Assembly: GCF_010731295.1 (NCBI RefSeq)
Contig: NZ_AP022579.1
Coordinates: 186,001-250,000 of the forward strand
Source: Mycolicibacterium boenickei
GTDB taxonomy: Bacteria > Actinomycetota > Actinomycetes > Mycobacteriales > Mycobacteriaceae
Direction of reading: 5' to 3'
DNA length: 64,000 nt
Positions 50,626 to 60,263 of this stretch are shown piece by piece. The notes under the pieces were generated by a model. The model did no database searches. It saw only the letters and a program-made list of their open reading frames with translations, and was not told where the DNA came from. A program made the translations under genes and the position numbers. The stretch's first letter is position 1; each line of letters begins with the position of its first letter.

Positions 50626-51474
50626 GTGACCTCGCTGACCCGCCGCGACGCGCTGCGTCTAGGCGTCACCGGTGCGGGCGCCGCAGGATTGCTGACCTTG
50701 GGCAGCCTGCTCGGTCCGGCTACGCCCCGCGCTTCTCCGAGCCCCAACCAGACGGCCCCAGCGGGCAGCCCGTTACCGACCCGCGAATCGGGGTCGTTCA
50801 CCTCCGCAGCCCGCGGCGGAGTCGAAACCAACTGGATCATCGCCCGCCCGCCGGGCCAGCACGGCCGATTGCGTCCGGTGATCGCCCTGCACGGCATGGA
50901 CAACGATGCCGCAGGCGTGATGGACCTGGGCATTCCGGAGGCGCTGGCCCGGCTGACCGCGGCAGGCCGTCCGCCGTTCGCAGTGGTCAGTGTCGACGGC
51001 GGCAACTCGTTCTGGCGCCGTCGAGCCTCTGGCGGGGACTCCGGCGCGATGGTGCTCAACGAACTGATCCCGATGCTGGCCACCAAGGGCATCGACACCT
51101 CGCGAGTGGCCTTCATGGGCTGGTCGATGGGCGGCTACGGCGCCATGCTGTTGGGTGCCAGACTGGGCGCCGCGCGCACCGCGGCGGTCTGTGCGATCAG
51201 CCCGGCGCTGTACCTGACGTACTGGGGCGCGCCGGCCGACGCCTTCGACAGCCTCGAAGACTGGCAGCAGAACTCAGCGCTGAGATTGCCACCGGCGCTG
51301 GGGTCGATCCCGCTCCGCATCGACTGCGGCACCGGCGACGGGTTTTACGCGGCGACCCGAATGTTCGTCAACCAACTGCCCAGGACCCCGGCCGTCGGCT
51401 TCTACCCCGGCGGACACGATCAGGACTTCTGGCGCGCGCACTTGTCCGATGAGCTGGCCTGGCTCGATTCCTGA
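50626..51474 (+). CDS. Tat-exported esterase (antigen 85/esterase D-like)
   Basis: A 282-residue serine esterase of the PF00756 type. Twin-arginine signal: LTRRDALRLGVTGAGAAGLLTL, followed by a Pro/Ser-rich linker. The nucleophile is Ser in GWSMGGYGAMLLG, and the catalytic Asp and His are in the C-terminal third (DCGTGD, GGHDQDFW). The GTG at 50626 is chosen because it gives the Tat leader and follows a GCAGG site. It would act outside the membrane on an unknown ester. Gene start diverges from the MpaB-like operon. Confidence 0.85.
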   Translation: MTSLTRRDALRLGVTGAGAAGLLTLGSLLGPATPRASPSPNQTAPAGSPLPTRESGSFTSAARGGVETNWIIARPPGQHGRLRPVIALHGMDNDAAGVMDLGIPEALARLTAAGRPPFAVVSVDGGNSFWRRRASGGDSGAMVLNELIPMLATKGIDTSRVAFMGWSMGGYGAMLLGARLGAARTAAVCAISPALYLTYWGAPADAFDSLEDWQQNSALRLPPALGSIPLRIDCGTGDGFYAATRMFVNQLPRTPAVGFYPGGHDQDFWRAHLSDELAWLDS

Positions 51475-51490
51475 ACCGCGCCCTGGGCTG

Positions 51491-52255
51491 TCACCCCCAG
51501 GTGAGCGGATCGAGCGCGAGATAGAAGCGCAGACGCTCCGGGTCCACTTCCGCCGGATAACCCGCCGCCAGGCCCGCCGCGGCATCCTCGGCGAATCCCG
51601 GAACGCTGTCGGCGGTATTGGCCAGCAGCAACGCCAGATCGGCGTGCCGGTCCGCGACGCCGAGCCGGCCCAGGTCGACGAAGCCCTCGACCGTGAGCCG
51701 ATCGGGGTCGATGAGGATGTTGGGCAGGCACAGGTCACCGTGGCATACCACCTGATCGGCCACCTCCTGGCGGCGACGTAGGTCCGCCTCGCGTTCGACC
51801 CGCATCAGCAGCTCGGCCGGCGAGACGTCCCGGTCTTCGGCGCGCAGAAACTCGGGGTTGACCGCACCCACGGCGACGACGGATCTGGCCCACGACAGCA
51901 TCTCGTCGAGGTCGCGCCGAAACGGACAGTCGTCGACCGCGATGCCGTGCAGGGCGCGGACCGACTCGACCACCGCGGGCCAGACCGACCGCAGCGTCGT
52001 CTCGCTGAGCCGATCAGCCCCGACGCCGCCGACGGCGCTGGTGATCAGGACCGCTCCCCCGTCCTCGGTGAGGTCCCAGTCGATCAGCGAGGGAACCGGA
52101 AGACCGCGGCCGTGCACCCAGGCCACCCGGTCGCGCTCCGCTGCCAGATCCGCGACCGCCGCCGGACCGACCACCTTGGCGTAACGGGCACCATCGGCAC
52201 TGCGGAACACCCCGGCCCCGGATTCACCGTGCGAAACAGGATGCCAATCGGTCAC
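51491..52255 (-). CDS. aph(3'')-I: Aminoglycoside 3''-phosphotransferase, APH(3'')-I type
   Basis: A 254-residue kinase-fold enzyme closely resembling the APH(3'') streptomycin kinases: WHPVSHGESG at the start, the Brenner motif VVCHGDLCLPNI (His172, Asp174, Asn179), DLGRLGVADR with metal Asp194, and the C-terminal FYLALDPLTWG that matches StrA. ATP lysine is Lys27 (YAKVV). It is expected to inactivate streptomycin, as known for an APH(3'')-Ic in a fast-growing mycobacterium. It is the last gene, 4 bases after a small membrane protein, of a chain running from hemB. There is no sign of transposon or integron sequence around it, so it looks intrinsic. Confidence 0.88.
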   Translation of the reverse strand: MTDWHPVSHGESGAGVFRSADGARYAKVVGPAAVADLAAERDRVAWVHGRGLPVPSLIDWDLTEDGGAVLITSAVGGVGADRLSETTLRSVWPAVVESVRALHGIAVDDCPFRRDLDEMLSWARSVVAVGAVNPEFLRAEDRDVSPAELLMRVEREADLRRRQEVADQVVCHGDLCLPNILIDPDRLTVEGFVDLGRLGVADRHADLALLLANTADSVPGFAEDAAAGLAAGYPAEVDPERLRFYLALDPLTWG

Positions 52256-52259
52256 GGCG

Positions 52260-52487
52260 TCAGCGGCGCAACCGGGCGAGGCCGAGCACGGTCAACACCC
52301 CGGCCAGACCGGCCAGCACCAATGCCAACACCAGCAGCGGCGCCGAATAACTGATCGCGGTAGTCGGTGGCTCGCCGTCGAGCACGGGCGCCACCTCGAT
52401 CGTCGTCGACGCAGCGATCCAGCTCAGCACACAACCCACCGCCGCAAGGACGGCCACCACGAACTCCAGCACGGCCCGGCGTTTCAC
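52260..52487 (-). CDS. Small membrane protein
   Basis: A 75-residue protein with two membrane helices (about residues 8-28 and 47-70) and a loop with TTIEVAPVLDGEPPTT. It ends LARLRR. It overlaps the upstream gene by 4 bases and precedes the APH gene by 4 bases, so it is in the same transcript. No family is recognised. Confidence 0.7.
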   Translation of the reverse strand: MKRRAVLEFVVAVLAAVGCVLSWIAASTTIEVAPVLDGEPPTTAISYSAPLLVLALVLAGLAGVLTVLGLARLRR

Positions 52488-52975
52488 GGGGTGCGCTCCT
52501 CGACCAGCGGCGTGAGCGCTTCCCGCAGCTTCCGATGCTTGCGCGCCCAGGCCTGGGCGGTACGGCCGCCTGCCAGTTTCAGCCCAATGCCGGTGCGGCC
52601 CTTCGGCACCCCCGACAGCTCACCCAGCGCACGGGCGGATTGCCATTTGGGCGACTCCGAACCCGACGCCTCGGGGTAGATCAGCACGATCTCCTCGACC
52701 CGCAGCGTCTCGGCCCCCTGCCGCAGGGTCTCGGCAGTCAGCTCGACCGAGGTGTGAATCCGGGCGGCCTTGATCTGGATGGCCACGAATACCGACACCA
52801 GCAGCAGGAACACGACCGGGATCCACAGGTCACGACCGTATCCGCCGGTCATCTGCAGCACCGCCATACCGACCCCCGCGAACGGGCCCAACAACAGCCA
52901 GGCCCAGCTCGCCCCCTGCTCGTAGAACAGCACCTCGGAGGCAACCTCGTTCACCGGCTCACTCACCATCGTCAC
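52484..52975 (-). CDS. Membrane protein with C-terminal soluble domain
   Basis: A 163-residue protein with two N-terminal helices (about residues 22-42 and 48-68) and a cytoplasmic beta-rich domain (VELTAETLRQGAETLRVEEI, GRTGIGLKLAGGRTAQAWARKHRKLREAL). The layout recalls DUF3093-like proteins, but I cannot assign the family firmly. It overlaps the downstream gene by 4 bases and the upstream one by about 17. It may correspond to the M. tuberculosis Rv0513/Rv0514 region. Confidence 0.7.
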   Translation of the reverse strand: MTMVSEPVNEVASEVLFYEQGASWAWLLLGPFAGVGMAVLQMTGGYGRDLWIPVVFLLLVSVFVAIQIKAARIHTSVELTAETLRQGAETLRVEEIVLIYPEASGSESPKWQSARALGELSGVPKGRTGIGLKLAGGRTAQAWARKHRKLREALTPLVEERTP

Positions 52976-53342
52976 CCCTTCGCAGCGACACCGTGCTCAC
53001 GCCGCTGCCCACGATCACCAGGAGCAGCGCGAGCAACGTCAGGATGTGCACCGGAGCCAGACTGAACGCCGCGATCAACGCGACCACCACCACTATCGCC
53101 ATGGACAGCGCAATCGCGGCCCGCAGATACCGCGCGTCACCCGAACGGCTGCGGCCCGCCAGGTACGCCAGCCCCACCCCGGCGAGCGCGGTGAGCACAC
53201 CGACACAGCGGAACAGCGTGCTCTGGGCGCTGGGCCAGGACGCCGAGGCGGCGATCATGCCGCCGACGATCAACAACACGGCGCCGGCCAGCCAGAAACC
53301 GAACGAGATGGTCGCGCGCCGCGACGCTGATGATGCAGGCAT
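52959..53342 (-). CDS. Integral membrane protein with four helices
   Basis: A 127-residue protein dominated by four hydrophobic segments (about 13-33, 43-62, 73-93, 98-117) with short basic loops (GRSRSGDARYLRA). No catalytic motif is visible and the family is not recognised. It is 19 bases after the gene at 53362 and overlaps the next gene's start, so it belongs to the hemB-linked transcript. Confidence 0.7.
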   Translation of the reverse strand: MPASSASRRATISFGFWLAGAVLLIVGGMIAASASWPSAQSTLFRCVGVLTALAGVGLAYLAGRSRSGDARYLRAAIALSMAIVVVVALIAAFSLAPVHILTLLALLLVIVGSGVSTVSLRRGDDGE

Positions 53343-53361
53343 TGTCCGGAAGCGTAGCGAA

Positions 53362-53796
53362 TCAGCGGAGGAAGAAACCGTCGGCGTCCTTGCGGTGCAG
53401 CAGGTACAGCCCGCCGGCGATCAGCACCGATCCGACGATCGCGGTGACGGCGTAACCCACCGCGGCCGCATCCTGGCGTTCGCCGGTCAGCAGGCTACTG
53501 ATCGCGTGCAGCACCGTGACGATCCCACCGCTGGTCAGCAGGGTGCGGGCCCAGCGATACCCCTCACGCATCAACCACAGGAACGCGCCAACGATCGAGG
53601 ACAGCACGACCAGGAACATGATCGAGAAGACGACGGTCATCGACCGCTGCACGCCCGTGCCGGATCCGGTGAGCGCGTCGATCAGGTATCCCACCGCCAT
53701 CAGCACCAGCGCGGCCGTCCACAACCAGAAGCCGGTGTCGACATCCTCGGGCCGGCCGTTCGGGGTCTGCTGGGGTTCGGTCACCTGCTCGGTCAC
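53362..53796 (-). CDS. Membrane protein downstream of hemB
   Basis: A 144-residue protein with an N-terminal hydrophilic stretch (TEPQQTPNGRPEDV) and four helices (about 27-47, 56-78, 84-104 and 112-132). The GTG at 53796 overlaps the hemB stop codon by 4 bases (GTGA), so translation is coupled. No family is recognised; conserved coupling to hemB suggests it is a genuine gene. It ends with a KDADGFFLR tail. Confidence 0.74.
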   Translation of the reverse strand: MTEQVTEPQQTPNGRPEDVDTGFWLWTAALVLMAVGYLIDALTGSGTGVQRSMTVVFSIMFLVVLSSIVGAFLWLMREGYRWARTLLTSGGIVTVLHAISSLLTGERQDAAAVGYAVTAIVGSVLIAGGLYLLHRKDADGFFLR

Positions 53797-54773
53797 GCGA
53801 GCCAACCGGCCACATCGGCCGCCCAATACGTCAGCACGATGTCGGCGCCCGCCCGCCGGATGCCGGTCAGCGACTCCAGGGCCGCCGCCTGCAGGTCGAT
53901 CCAGCCGTTGGCCGCGGCCGCACAGATCATCGAGTACTCGCCCGAGATCTGGTAGGCCGCAACGGGTACCGGCGAGATATCGGCGGCGGCGCGCACCACG
54001 TCCAGGTAGCTCATCGCGGGCTTGACCATCACCATGTCGGCGCCCTCGTCGATGTCGAGTTCGACCTCGTGCACGGCTTCGCGGATGTTGCCCGGATCCT
54101 GTTGGTAGGTACGGCGATCCCCGACCAGGCTGGACGACACCGCCTCGCGGAACGGGCCGTAGAACGCCGAGGCGAACTTGGCCGCATAGGCCAGGATGGC
54201 CACGTCGGTGTGCCCGGCCGCGTCCAGCCCGTCCCGGATGGCGGCCACCTGGCCGTCCATCATGCCGCTGGGACCGACCACGTGCGCGCCCGATTCAGCT
54301 TGTGCCACAGCGAGTTCCACGTAACGCAGGTTGGTCGCGTCATTGTCGACGCGTCCCGCGCCATCCAATACGCCGCAGTGCCCATGATCGGTGAACTCGT
54401 CGAGGCAGGTGTCGGCCATCAACACCGTGGCATCACCGAGGTCCTTGGCCAGATCGCGCAACGCGACGTTGAGGATGCCGTCCGGATCGACACCGACCGA
54501 CCCGGTCGGATCCTTGTCCTCGTCGCGGGGTACCCCGAACAGCATCAGTCCGCCCACACCCGCGGCCACCGCGTCGGCGGCCGCCTGGCGCAACGAATCC
54601 CTGGTGTGTTGGACCACGCCGGGCATCGAGGAGATCGGTCGCGGTTCGTCGATACCGTCGGCCACGAACATCGGCAACACCAGATGGCGTGGCTCCAAAG
54701 AGGTTTGGGCCACCAGGCGACGCATCGCCGGCGTGGATCGCAGGCGACGAGGCCGGTGTCTTGGAAACGCCAC
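53793..54773 (-). CDS. hemB: Delta-aminolevulinic acid dehydratase HemB
   Basis: A 326-residue cytoplasmic enzyme that condenses two 5-aminolevulinates to porphobilinogen. The Schiff-base lysines are in YAAKFASAFYGPFR and MVKPAMSYLD. The metal-site segment reads LMADTCLDEFTDHGHCG, with a TCLDEFTDHGHC arrangement typical of zinc or magnesium-type enzymes. It starts 96 bases after hemD, with a stable hairpin in between, and is followed by a coupled membrane-protein gene. Corresponds to Rv0512. Confidence 0.95.
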   Translation of the reverse strand: MAFPRHRPRRLRSTPAMRRLVAQTSLEPRHLVLPMFVADGIDEPRPISSMPGVVQHTRDSLRQAAADAVAAGVGGLMLFGVPRDEDKDPTGSVGVDPDGILNVALRDLAKDLGDATVLMADTCLDEFTDHGHCGVLDGAGRVDNDATNLRYVELAVAQAESGAHVVGPSGMMDGQVAAIRDGLDAAGHTDVAILAYAAKFASAFYGPFREAVSSSLVGDRRTYQQDPGNIREAVHEVELDIDEGADMVMVKPAMSYLDVVRAAADISPVPVAAYQISGEYSMICAAAANGWIDLQAAALESLTGIRRAGADIVLTYWAADVAGWLA

Positions 54774-54799
54774 AGCTATCCCTCCTCCGCTCTGTTCCT

Positions 54800-54856
54800 C
54801 GAAACGGCATTCCAGCAGGAAAAGTTCGAGTAAGGCCCTGCCGGAATGCTGTTTCG
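54800..54856 (-). promoter_or_regulatory. Long hairpin between hemD and hemB
   Basis: CGAAACGGCATTCCAGCAGG (54800-54819) pairs with the segment CCTGCCGGAATGCTGTTTCG (54837-54856) at 18 of 20 positions. It lies between the hemD stop and hemB start, 27 bases before the hemB ATG. It could act as an attenuator, an RNA processing site or simply a repeat. Confidence 0.55.
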
Positions 54857-54869
54857 GCGAAACTTTCGC

Positions 54870-56561
54870 TTACCTGCGGCGGCTCTTCTTGCGCGGCGGG
54901 GGCAGCGCCCCCTCGGCACGGAGCCGGGCAGCGTGTTCGGCCAGCGCATCGACCAGCGGACCGACCGCGGCCGACTCGGGCTGCACGTCCACCCGCAGGC
55001 CGAATTCCGCTGCGGTTTCAGCGGTCTTGGGCCCGATGCAGGCCACGATGGTCCGGGCGTGCGGCTTGCCCGCGATACCGACCAGGTTGCGCACGGTCGA
55101 GCTCGAGGTGAAGCAGACCGCGTCGAACCCGCCGGTCTTGATCATCTCGCGGGTCTGCGCCGGCGGCGGAGCCGCACGCACGGTGCGATAGGCGGTGACA
55201 TCCTCGATCTCCCAGCCGCGTTCGCGCAGGCCCTCGGCCAGCGTCTCGGTGGCGATGTCGGCACGCGGCAGCAGCACGCGGTTCACCGGATCGAAAACCT
55301 CGTCGAACGGCGGGAACTCGTCGAGCAGGCCGAGCGAGGACTGCTCCCCGGACGGCACCAGCTCGGGGTTGATGCCGAACGCCCGCACCTTGTCGGCGGT
55401 GGCCTGTCCGACGCACGCGATCTTCACGCCCGAGAACGCCCGAGCATCCAGGCCGAACTCGTTGAACTTCTCCCACACCGCACGCACGGCGTTGGTCGAG
55501 GTGAACACCACCCACTGGAACCGGCCGTCGACCAGACCCTTGACCGCGCGCTCCATCTGCGCGGGGCTGCGCGGCGGCTCGACGGCGATGGTCGGCACCT
55601 CGATCGGCAGCGCGCCGTGGCCCACGAGCTTCTCGCTCATCTCGCCGGCCTGATCCTTGGTACGCGGCACCAGCACGGTCCAGCCGTACAGGGCGCGGCT
55701 CTCCCACCAGTTCAGCTTGGCCCGGTTGGCCACCGTCTTGCCGATGGTGACGACCAGCGGCCCGGTCAACGGCCCGGCCAGCTCACTGCCGGCCGGCTTC
55801 TCCAGCGTGGCCTTGTCGATCAGGCCACCGAGGGTGGTCTCCACCGAGCGCTGCTGGCAGGTGGTGCCGCTCGCGGTGACCACGGCCGGGGTGCTGTCGA
55901 CCAGCCCCTGCTCGATCAGGGTGCGTGCGGCGTCCGGCAGGTGCGACGCGGTCGCGTGCAGGATCAGCGGCCCGGGCGCGGCGGCCAGCGCCGCCCAGTC
56001 CACGTCACCGCGGACGTCGGCCACCGTGTGCGACGAACCCAGCGGCAGGCCCGCGTAGGTGGGCACCGCGCTGGTGGCGGGCAGGCCGGGAACGATCTCG
56101 AAGTTCACGTGGGACTTGGCCAGCGCGCCGATCTCGGTGATGACAGCGTCGACCGACAGCGGGTCACCGGCAACCAGGCGGACCACGTCATAGCCGTGGC
56201 GGGCCTCGGCGACCAGCGTCTTGGCCACCTCGGCGGGGTCGCCGAGAGCGGGGCGCACTTCAGGCCCGCCGGCGATGACGGCGGCCTGAGCCGCGTCAGA
56301 GTTGGCGGCGGCGTCGCCGTCGGATGCGGCACCGGCAGCAGCGTCGGCCTTGGCCGGGGCGGCCGGGGCCGGGCCGGAGGCCGGCGGCAGGTCGGTGCCG
56401 ATCAGGGCCAACACGGCTGCTGGGACGTCGGGATCGGTGAACACCAACTCGGCGTGCGCCAGCACGGATTGCGCCCGTGCCGTCAGCAGCCCCGGATCTC
56501 CCGGGCCTGAGCCCACAAATGTGATGCGGCCGGGCTTCGCCTTGCGACCTCGCATGGTCAT
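54870..56561 (-). CDS. hemD: Fused uroporphyrinogen-III C-methyltransferase / synthase
   Basis: A 563-residue two-domain protein. The N-terminal SUMT-like domain has [16 protein letters not shown], with an inserted Ala/Gly-rich loop at about 60-95. The C-terminal uroporphyrinogen-III synthase domain (about 310-550) has [18 protein letters not shown] and the [10 protein letters not shown] motif. The fusion is standard in mycobacteria (Rv0511). The N-terminal domain looks divergent in places, so its methyltransferase activity is uncertain, while the synthase closes the tetrapyrrole ring. It overlaps hemC by 4 bases and ends with a KKSRRR tail. Confidence 0.92.
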   Translation of the reverse strand: MTMRGRKAKPGRITFVGSGPGDPGLLTARAQSVLAHAELVFTDPDVPAAVLALIGTDLPPASGPAPAAPAKADAAAGAASDGDAAANSDAAQAAVIAGGPEVRPALGDPAEVAKTLVAEARHGYDVVRLVAGDPLSVDAVITEIGALAKSHVNFEIVPGLPATSAVPTYAGLPLGSSHTVADVRGDVDWAALAAAPGPLILHATASHLPDAARTLIEQGLVDSTPAVVTASGTTCQQRSVETTLGGLIDKATLEKPAGSELAGPLTGPLVVTIGKTVANRAKLNWWESRALYGWTVLVPRTKDQAGEMSEKLVGHGALPIEVPTIAVEPPRSPAQMERAVKGLVDGRFQWVVFTSTNAVRAVWEKFNEFGLDARAFSGVKIACVGQATADKVRAFGINPELVPSGEQSSLGLLDEFPPFDEVFDPVNRVLLPRADIATETLAEGLRERGWEIEDVTAYRTVRAAPPPAQTREMIKTGGFDAVCFTSSSTVRNLVGIAGKPHARTIVACIGPKTAETAAEFGLRVDVQPESAAVGPLVDALAEHAARLRAEGALPPPRKKSRRR

Positions 56562-57514
56562 TCTTCACTCCCGCGCTCTACCAACAGCTCGCGTGCACCC
56601 AGCTCGAAAAGCTCCGCGGCCACCGAGACACCCAAGTCGGCGGCCCGATCGGGAGTTCCGATGCCGGACGCACGGATCACGTCGGATCCGTCCAGCGTCG
56701 CTACGCAGCCGCGCAACGACAGCTCCTCGAAGACATTGCCGTCCTCATCGATCGACTCGACCACTTCTGCGATCGCGCCTACCGGTGCGGAACAGCCCGC
56801 CTCCAGTTCGGCGAGCAGGATCCGTTCGGCGGTGACCGCGGCGCGCGTATCGGCGTCATCCAACTCCGACAGCACCGAAATCAGCTCGGTGTCGCCGGAG
56901 CGGCATTCCACCGCGAGCGCACCCTGAGCCGGAGCTGGCAACATCTGCACCGGCTCGAGCGACTCGGTGACCCGATCGAGCCGTCCGATACGGGCGAGAC
57001 CCGCGCGGGCGACCACGATGGCGTCGAGATCACCGCTCGTAACCCTGTTCAACCTGGTATCTAGGTTGCCTCGTAGGGGGCGGATTTCCAAACCGAGACC
57101 CAGTGCTCTAAGCTGCGCGGCCCGTCGCGCACTCGACGTGCCGATAACGGACCCCGCCGGCAACTCACCGAGCACCAGCCCGTCACGCGCCACCAGCGCG
57201 TCACGAGGGTCCTCACGGGGCGGGACGGCGGCGATCACGAACCGGTCGTCGCGCGCGGTGGGCAAATCTTTGTACGAGTGCACGGCCATGTCCACGCGGC
57301 CGTCGTGGATCGCCTCCCGCAGCGCCGCGGTGAAGACCCCGACGCCGATCTCGGCGATGGGGCCCTGGTTGCGGTCACCTTCGGTCGAGATGATCACCAA
57401 CTCGCAGGCGTGGCCCGCGGCCAACAAAGCGTCCCTGATGGTGCCGGCCTGCGTGGTCGCCAGCAGGCTACCCCGGGTGCCGATCCGGATTACCGTATCG
57501 CGCGTTTCTACCAA
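56558..57514 (-). CDS. hemC: Hydroxymethylbilane synthase (porphobilinogen deaminase) HemC
   Basis: A 318-residue enzyme that polymerises four porphobilinogens. The dipyrromethane cofactor cysteine is Cys241 in [11 protein letters not shown], and the substrate-binding [17 protein letters not shown] and [11 protein letters not shown] segments are complete. It starts 3 bases after the hemA stop and overlaps hemD by 4 bases, so hemA-hemC-hemD form one coupled transcript. It corresponds to Rv0510. Confidence 0.95.
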   Translation of the reverse strand: MVETRDTVIRIGTRGSLLATTQAGTIRDALLAAGHACELVIISTEGDRNQGPIAEIGVGVFTAALREAIHDGRVDMAVHSYKDLPTARDDRFVIAAVPPREDPRDALVARDGLVLGELPAGSVIGTSSARRAAQLRALGLGLEIRPLRGNLDTRLNRVTSGDLDAIVVARAGLARIGRLDRVTESLEPVQMLPAPAQGALAVECRSGDTELISVLSELDDADTRAAVTAERILLAELEAGCSAPVGAIAEVVESIDEDGNVFEELSLRGCVATLDGSDVIRASGIGTPDRAADLGVSVAAELFELGARELLVERGSEE

Positions 57515-57517
57515 GCT

Positions 57518-58876
57518 CTACTCAGACTTATCGAGATCTGTTGTCATGAAGGGCAATTCGCTGGCCGCCACAGCTTCGACGGCTTGCGGATCGAGTTCGA
57601 ACAGCTCACGCAGGGCCTCTGCGTAGCTGTCCCCGCCAGGCGCGCTGGCGAGTTGTTTCACCCGCACCGTGGGTGCGTGCAAAAGCTTGTCGACGACGCG
57701 GCGGACCGTTTTGGCCACCTCGTCGCGGTGCGTCGCGTCCAGCCCGGGCAGCCGGTTGTCCAGACGCAACAGCTCGGCCTCGACCACGTCGGCGGCGCGC
57801 TGCCGCAACGCGGTGACGGTCGGGGTGACCTCGGCCATCCGCTGGCCGGCCAGGTAGTTGGCAACCTCGGTGGCGACGATCGTGCGGGCCGCATCGGCGT
57901 CGGTGGCCGCGGCCCGCGCCGACGGCTCGCGCTGGATGCGATCCATGTCGACGACCCAGACCCCGGGCAGCCCCGCCACCGCCGGATCCACGTCGCGCGG
58001 CATACCGAGGTCGCAGATCACCAGCTGCCGATCGCCACCGGCGGCCGCGTTGCGCTGCGCCAGGGCATGGTGCACGTCGGCCAGGGACACCACCGGGCGC
58101 ACCGCGCCCGTGCTGCTGACCACGACGTCGGCGTCGACCAGAGCCTCTTCCAGATGATCCAGGGAGAAGGCCTGCGCTTGAACGCCCTGCTCGGTGAGGT
58201 TCTCGGCGAGGCGCTCGGCCCGCGGCAGGGAGCGGTTCACCACGTGGACCCGCTCGATTCCGGCCCGCACCAGATGCGCGCCGGCCAGCGCGCCCATGGA
58301 GCCCGCGCCGATCACCGCCGCGGTGCGCCCGGCGATCCCGCCGTTGAGCTTGGTCTCGGCCATGCCGAGGGCGACCGAGACGACGGATGCGCCCGCGGCG
58401 TCGATCCCCGTCTCGGAATGCACCCGCTTGCCGACGTTGAGGGCCCGCTGGGCCAGCTCGTGCAGGGTGCGCCCGACGGTCTGGTGTTCCTCGGCCGACG
58501 CGTAGGCGCGACGCACCTGCCCCAGCACCTGGGCTTCGCCGATGACGGCCGAATCCAGACCGCTGGTCACCGCGAACAGGTGCTCGACGGCGGCCTCTGC
58601 GTAACGGACGTAGGCGTATTTGGTGAGGTCGTTGAGCGACATGCCGGAATGCTCGGAGAGCACCTGCCCGATGATCGACAGGCCGCCGTGGAAGGCCTCC
58701 ACCACGGCGTATATCTCGACCCGGTTGCAGGTCGACAGGACCATGGCCTCGGTGACCAACGAGGACCTGAGCACCTCGTCGATGATCTTGGCCTGATCGG
58801 ACTCGTCAGTGCTCAACTGCTCGAGAACAGACACCGGCGCGCTGCGGTGCGAAACCCCGAATAGCAGCACACTCAC
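57518..58876 (-). CDS. hemA: Glutamyl-tRNA reductase HemA
   Basis: A 452-residue enzyme that reduces glutamyl-tRNA to glutamate-1-semialdehyde, the first committed step of heme synthesis, together with HemL. The catalytic Cys50 lies in [13 protein letters not shown], the NADPH motif [10 protein letters not shown] is in the middle, and the C-terminal dimerisation helix domain is present. It is preceded by the small redox protein in the same direction with 52 bases between. Corresponds to Rv0509. Confidence 0.95.
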   Translation of the reverse strand: MSVLLFGVSHRSAPVSVLEQLSTDESDQAKIIDEVLRSSLVTEAMVLSTCNRVEIYAVVEAFHGGLSIIGQVLSEHSGMSLNDLTKYAYVRYAEAAVEHLFAVTSGLDSAVIGEAQVLGQVRRAYASAEEHQTVGRTLHELAQRALNVGKRVHSETGIDAAGASVVSVALGMAETKLNGGIAGRTAAVIGAGSMGALAGAHLVRAGIERVHVVNRSLPRAERLAENLTEQGVQAQAFSLDHLEEALVDADVVVSSTGAVRPVVSLADVHHALAQRNAAAGGDRQLVICDLGMPRDVDPAVAGLPGVWVVDMDRIQREPSARAAATDADAARTIVATEVANYLAGQRMAEVTPTVTALRQRAADVVEAELLRLDNRLPGLDATHRDEVAKTVRRVVDKLLHAPTVRVKQLASAPGGDSYAEALRELFELDPQAVEAVAASELPFMTTDLDKSE

Positions 58877-58928
58877 GGCTTCATCACCACGTCACCAAGG
58901 TAATCGTTTCCCGCCCGCCCACCAAATT

Positions 58929-59174
58929 TCACCTGGCGGTGAGGTCCGCCCGAAGCTGCTGCTCGTCGACGTCCCAGTAGCTGTGTTCGACCCCGTTCAG
59001 CAAAATCATCGGCAACAGGTCGCCGTACCGGGCCCGCAGGGAGGCGTCACCGGCCGCGACAGCCTCATCCACGTCCGTCGTCACCAGCTCGAAGTCCAGC
59101 TCCTCGCGCAACACGGCCAACTGCCGGGCCGCCCGCTCGCACATGCTGCACCCCGCCCTGGTCAGCAACGTCAC
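58929..59174 (-). CDS. Glutaredoxin-like redox protein (Rv0508-like)
   Basis: An 81-residue thioredoxin-fold protein with the active site Cys9-Ser-Met-Cys12 in TRAGCSMC and a C-terminal DVDEQQLRADL helix. The cis-Pro is in LLPMILLNG. The GTG at 59174 is preferred because GGGGGGAA lies 6 bases before it; the longer frame is Gly/Arg-rich and implausible. It is first in the hem operon as in M. tuberculosis (Rv0508) and may act in redox control of the pathway. Confidence 0.84.
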   Translation of the reverse strand: MTLLTRAGCSMCERAARQLAVLREELDFELVTTDVDEAVAAGDASLRARYGDLLPMILLNGVEHSYWDVDEQQLRADLTAR

Positions 59175-59251
59175 AGTGTTCCCCCCGCCGGCCCGGCTGC
59201 CGCCACCTGCCTGCTCGCGCTCCACACCGCCAGTATCCCGGCGGCGTGACT

Positions 59252-59257
59252 TAGGGT
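59252..59257 (+). promoter_or_regulatory. Candidate -10 box of the HAD phosphatase gene (leaderless)
   Basis: TAGGGT lies 6 bases before the GTG at 59264, within the divergent spacer 59175-59263 shared with the hem operon. No Shine-Dalgarno sequence is seen. Confidence 0.4.
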
Positions 59258-59263
59258 GAAAAC

Positions 59264-60157
59264 GTGCCCGAATCCGGTAGTGCCGATGCGCTCGAACAGG
59301 AGCTTGCCGCCGAGGCCAGCGCCGAACTCGCTGTCACCGAGCTCGAGTCCGACACCGACCCTGTCGGGACGCCGGCGCCGCCGCCGGATCTGACCGCCGC
59401 GGCGTTCTTCGACGTCGACAACACCCTGGTCCACGGATCCTCGCTGGTGCACTTCGCCCGCGGTCTGGCCGCGCGCAAGTACTTCACCTACCGCGACATC
59501 CTTGGCATCGTCTACGCCCAGGCCAAGTTCCAGTTCACCGGCAAGGAGAACAGCGACGACGTCGCCGAGGGCAAGCAGAAGGCCCTGTCCTTCATCGAGG
59601 GCCGCTCCACCGCCGAGCTGGTCGAACTGGGCGAGGAGATCTACGACGAGATCATCGCCGACAAGATCTGGCCGGGTACCCGGGCGCTGGCCCAGATGCA
59701 CCTGGACGCCGGTCAGCAGGTGTGGCTGGTCACAGCGACCCCCTACGAGCTGGCCGCCACGATCGCCCGGCGCCTGGGCCTGACGGGCGCGCTGGGCACC
59801 GTCGCCGAGTCCGTCGACGGGGTGTTCACCGGCCGCCTGGTCGGCGACATCCTGCACGGCACCGGGAAAGCCCACGCGGTGCGGTCGCTGGCCATCCGGG
59901 AAGGCCTCAACCTGCGTCGGTGCACCGCCTACTCGGACAGCTTCAACGACGTGCCGATGCTGTCGCTGGTCGGGACCGCGGTGGCGATCAACCCCGACGC
60001 CGCGCTGCGCGACGTGGCCAGGGAGCGGGGCTGGGAGATCCGCGATTTCCGCACCGCCCGCAAGGCCGCCCGCATCGGTGTTCCGTCGGCCCTGGCGCTC
60101 GGCGCGCTGGGCGGCGCACTGGCCGCGGCCGCCTCCCGTCGCCACGACATTCGCTGA
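59264..60157 (+). CDS. serB1: HAD-IB phosphatase (SerB1-like, Rv0505c)
   Basis: A 297-residue HAD-IB phosphatase. Residues 1-45 are acidic and probably disordered; motif I follows at Asp50 and Asp52 in FFDVDNTL, motif II is Thr in VTATPYE, and motif IV is in [12 protein letters not shown] short Ala-rich, possibly membrane-associated segment ([16 protein letters not shown]) ends the protein. Annotated as SerB1 in M. tuberculosis, but the substrate may be a phospholipid or other phosphate ester rather than phosphoserine. It starts at a GTG. The M. tuberculosis neighbours mmpS2-mmpL2 are absent here. Confidence 0.85.
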   Translation: MPESGSADALEQELAAEASAELAVTELESDTDPVGTPAPPPDLTAAAFFDVDNTLVHGSSLVHFARGLAARKYFTYRDILGIVYAQAKFQFTGKENSDDVAEGKQKALSFIEGRSTAELVELGEEIYDEIIADKIWPGTRALAQMHLDAGQQVWLVTATPYELAATIARRLGLTGALGTVAESVDGVFTGRLVGDILHGTGKAHAVRSLAIREGLNLRRCTAYSDSFNDVPMLSLVGTAVAINPDAALRDVARERGWEIRDFRTARKAARIGVPSALALGALGGALAAAASRRHDIR

Positions 60158-60263
60158 ACGGGCCAGGTGCGCTGATAAGCTGCCGCGGCGGGCCGCGCCA
60201 ACGGGCACCGCAGCCATGCACGCTTGTGCGCACGACGCACGCACACCGAACAGCGCAGGGAAT

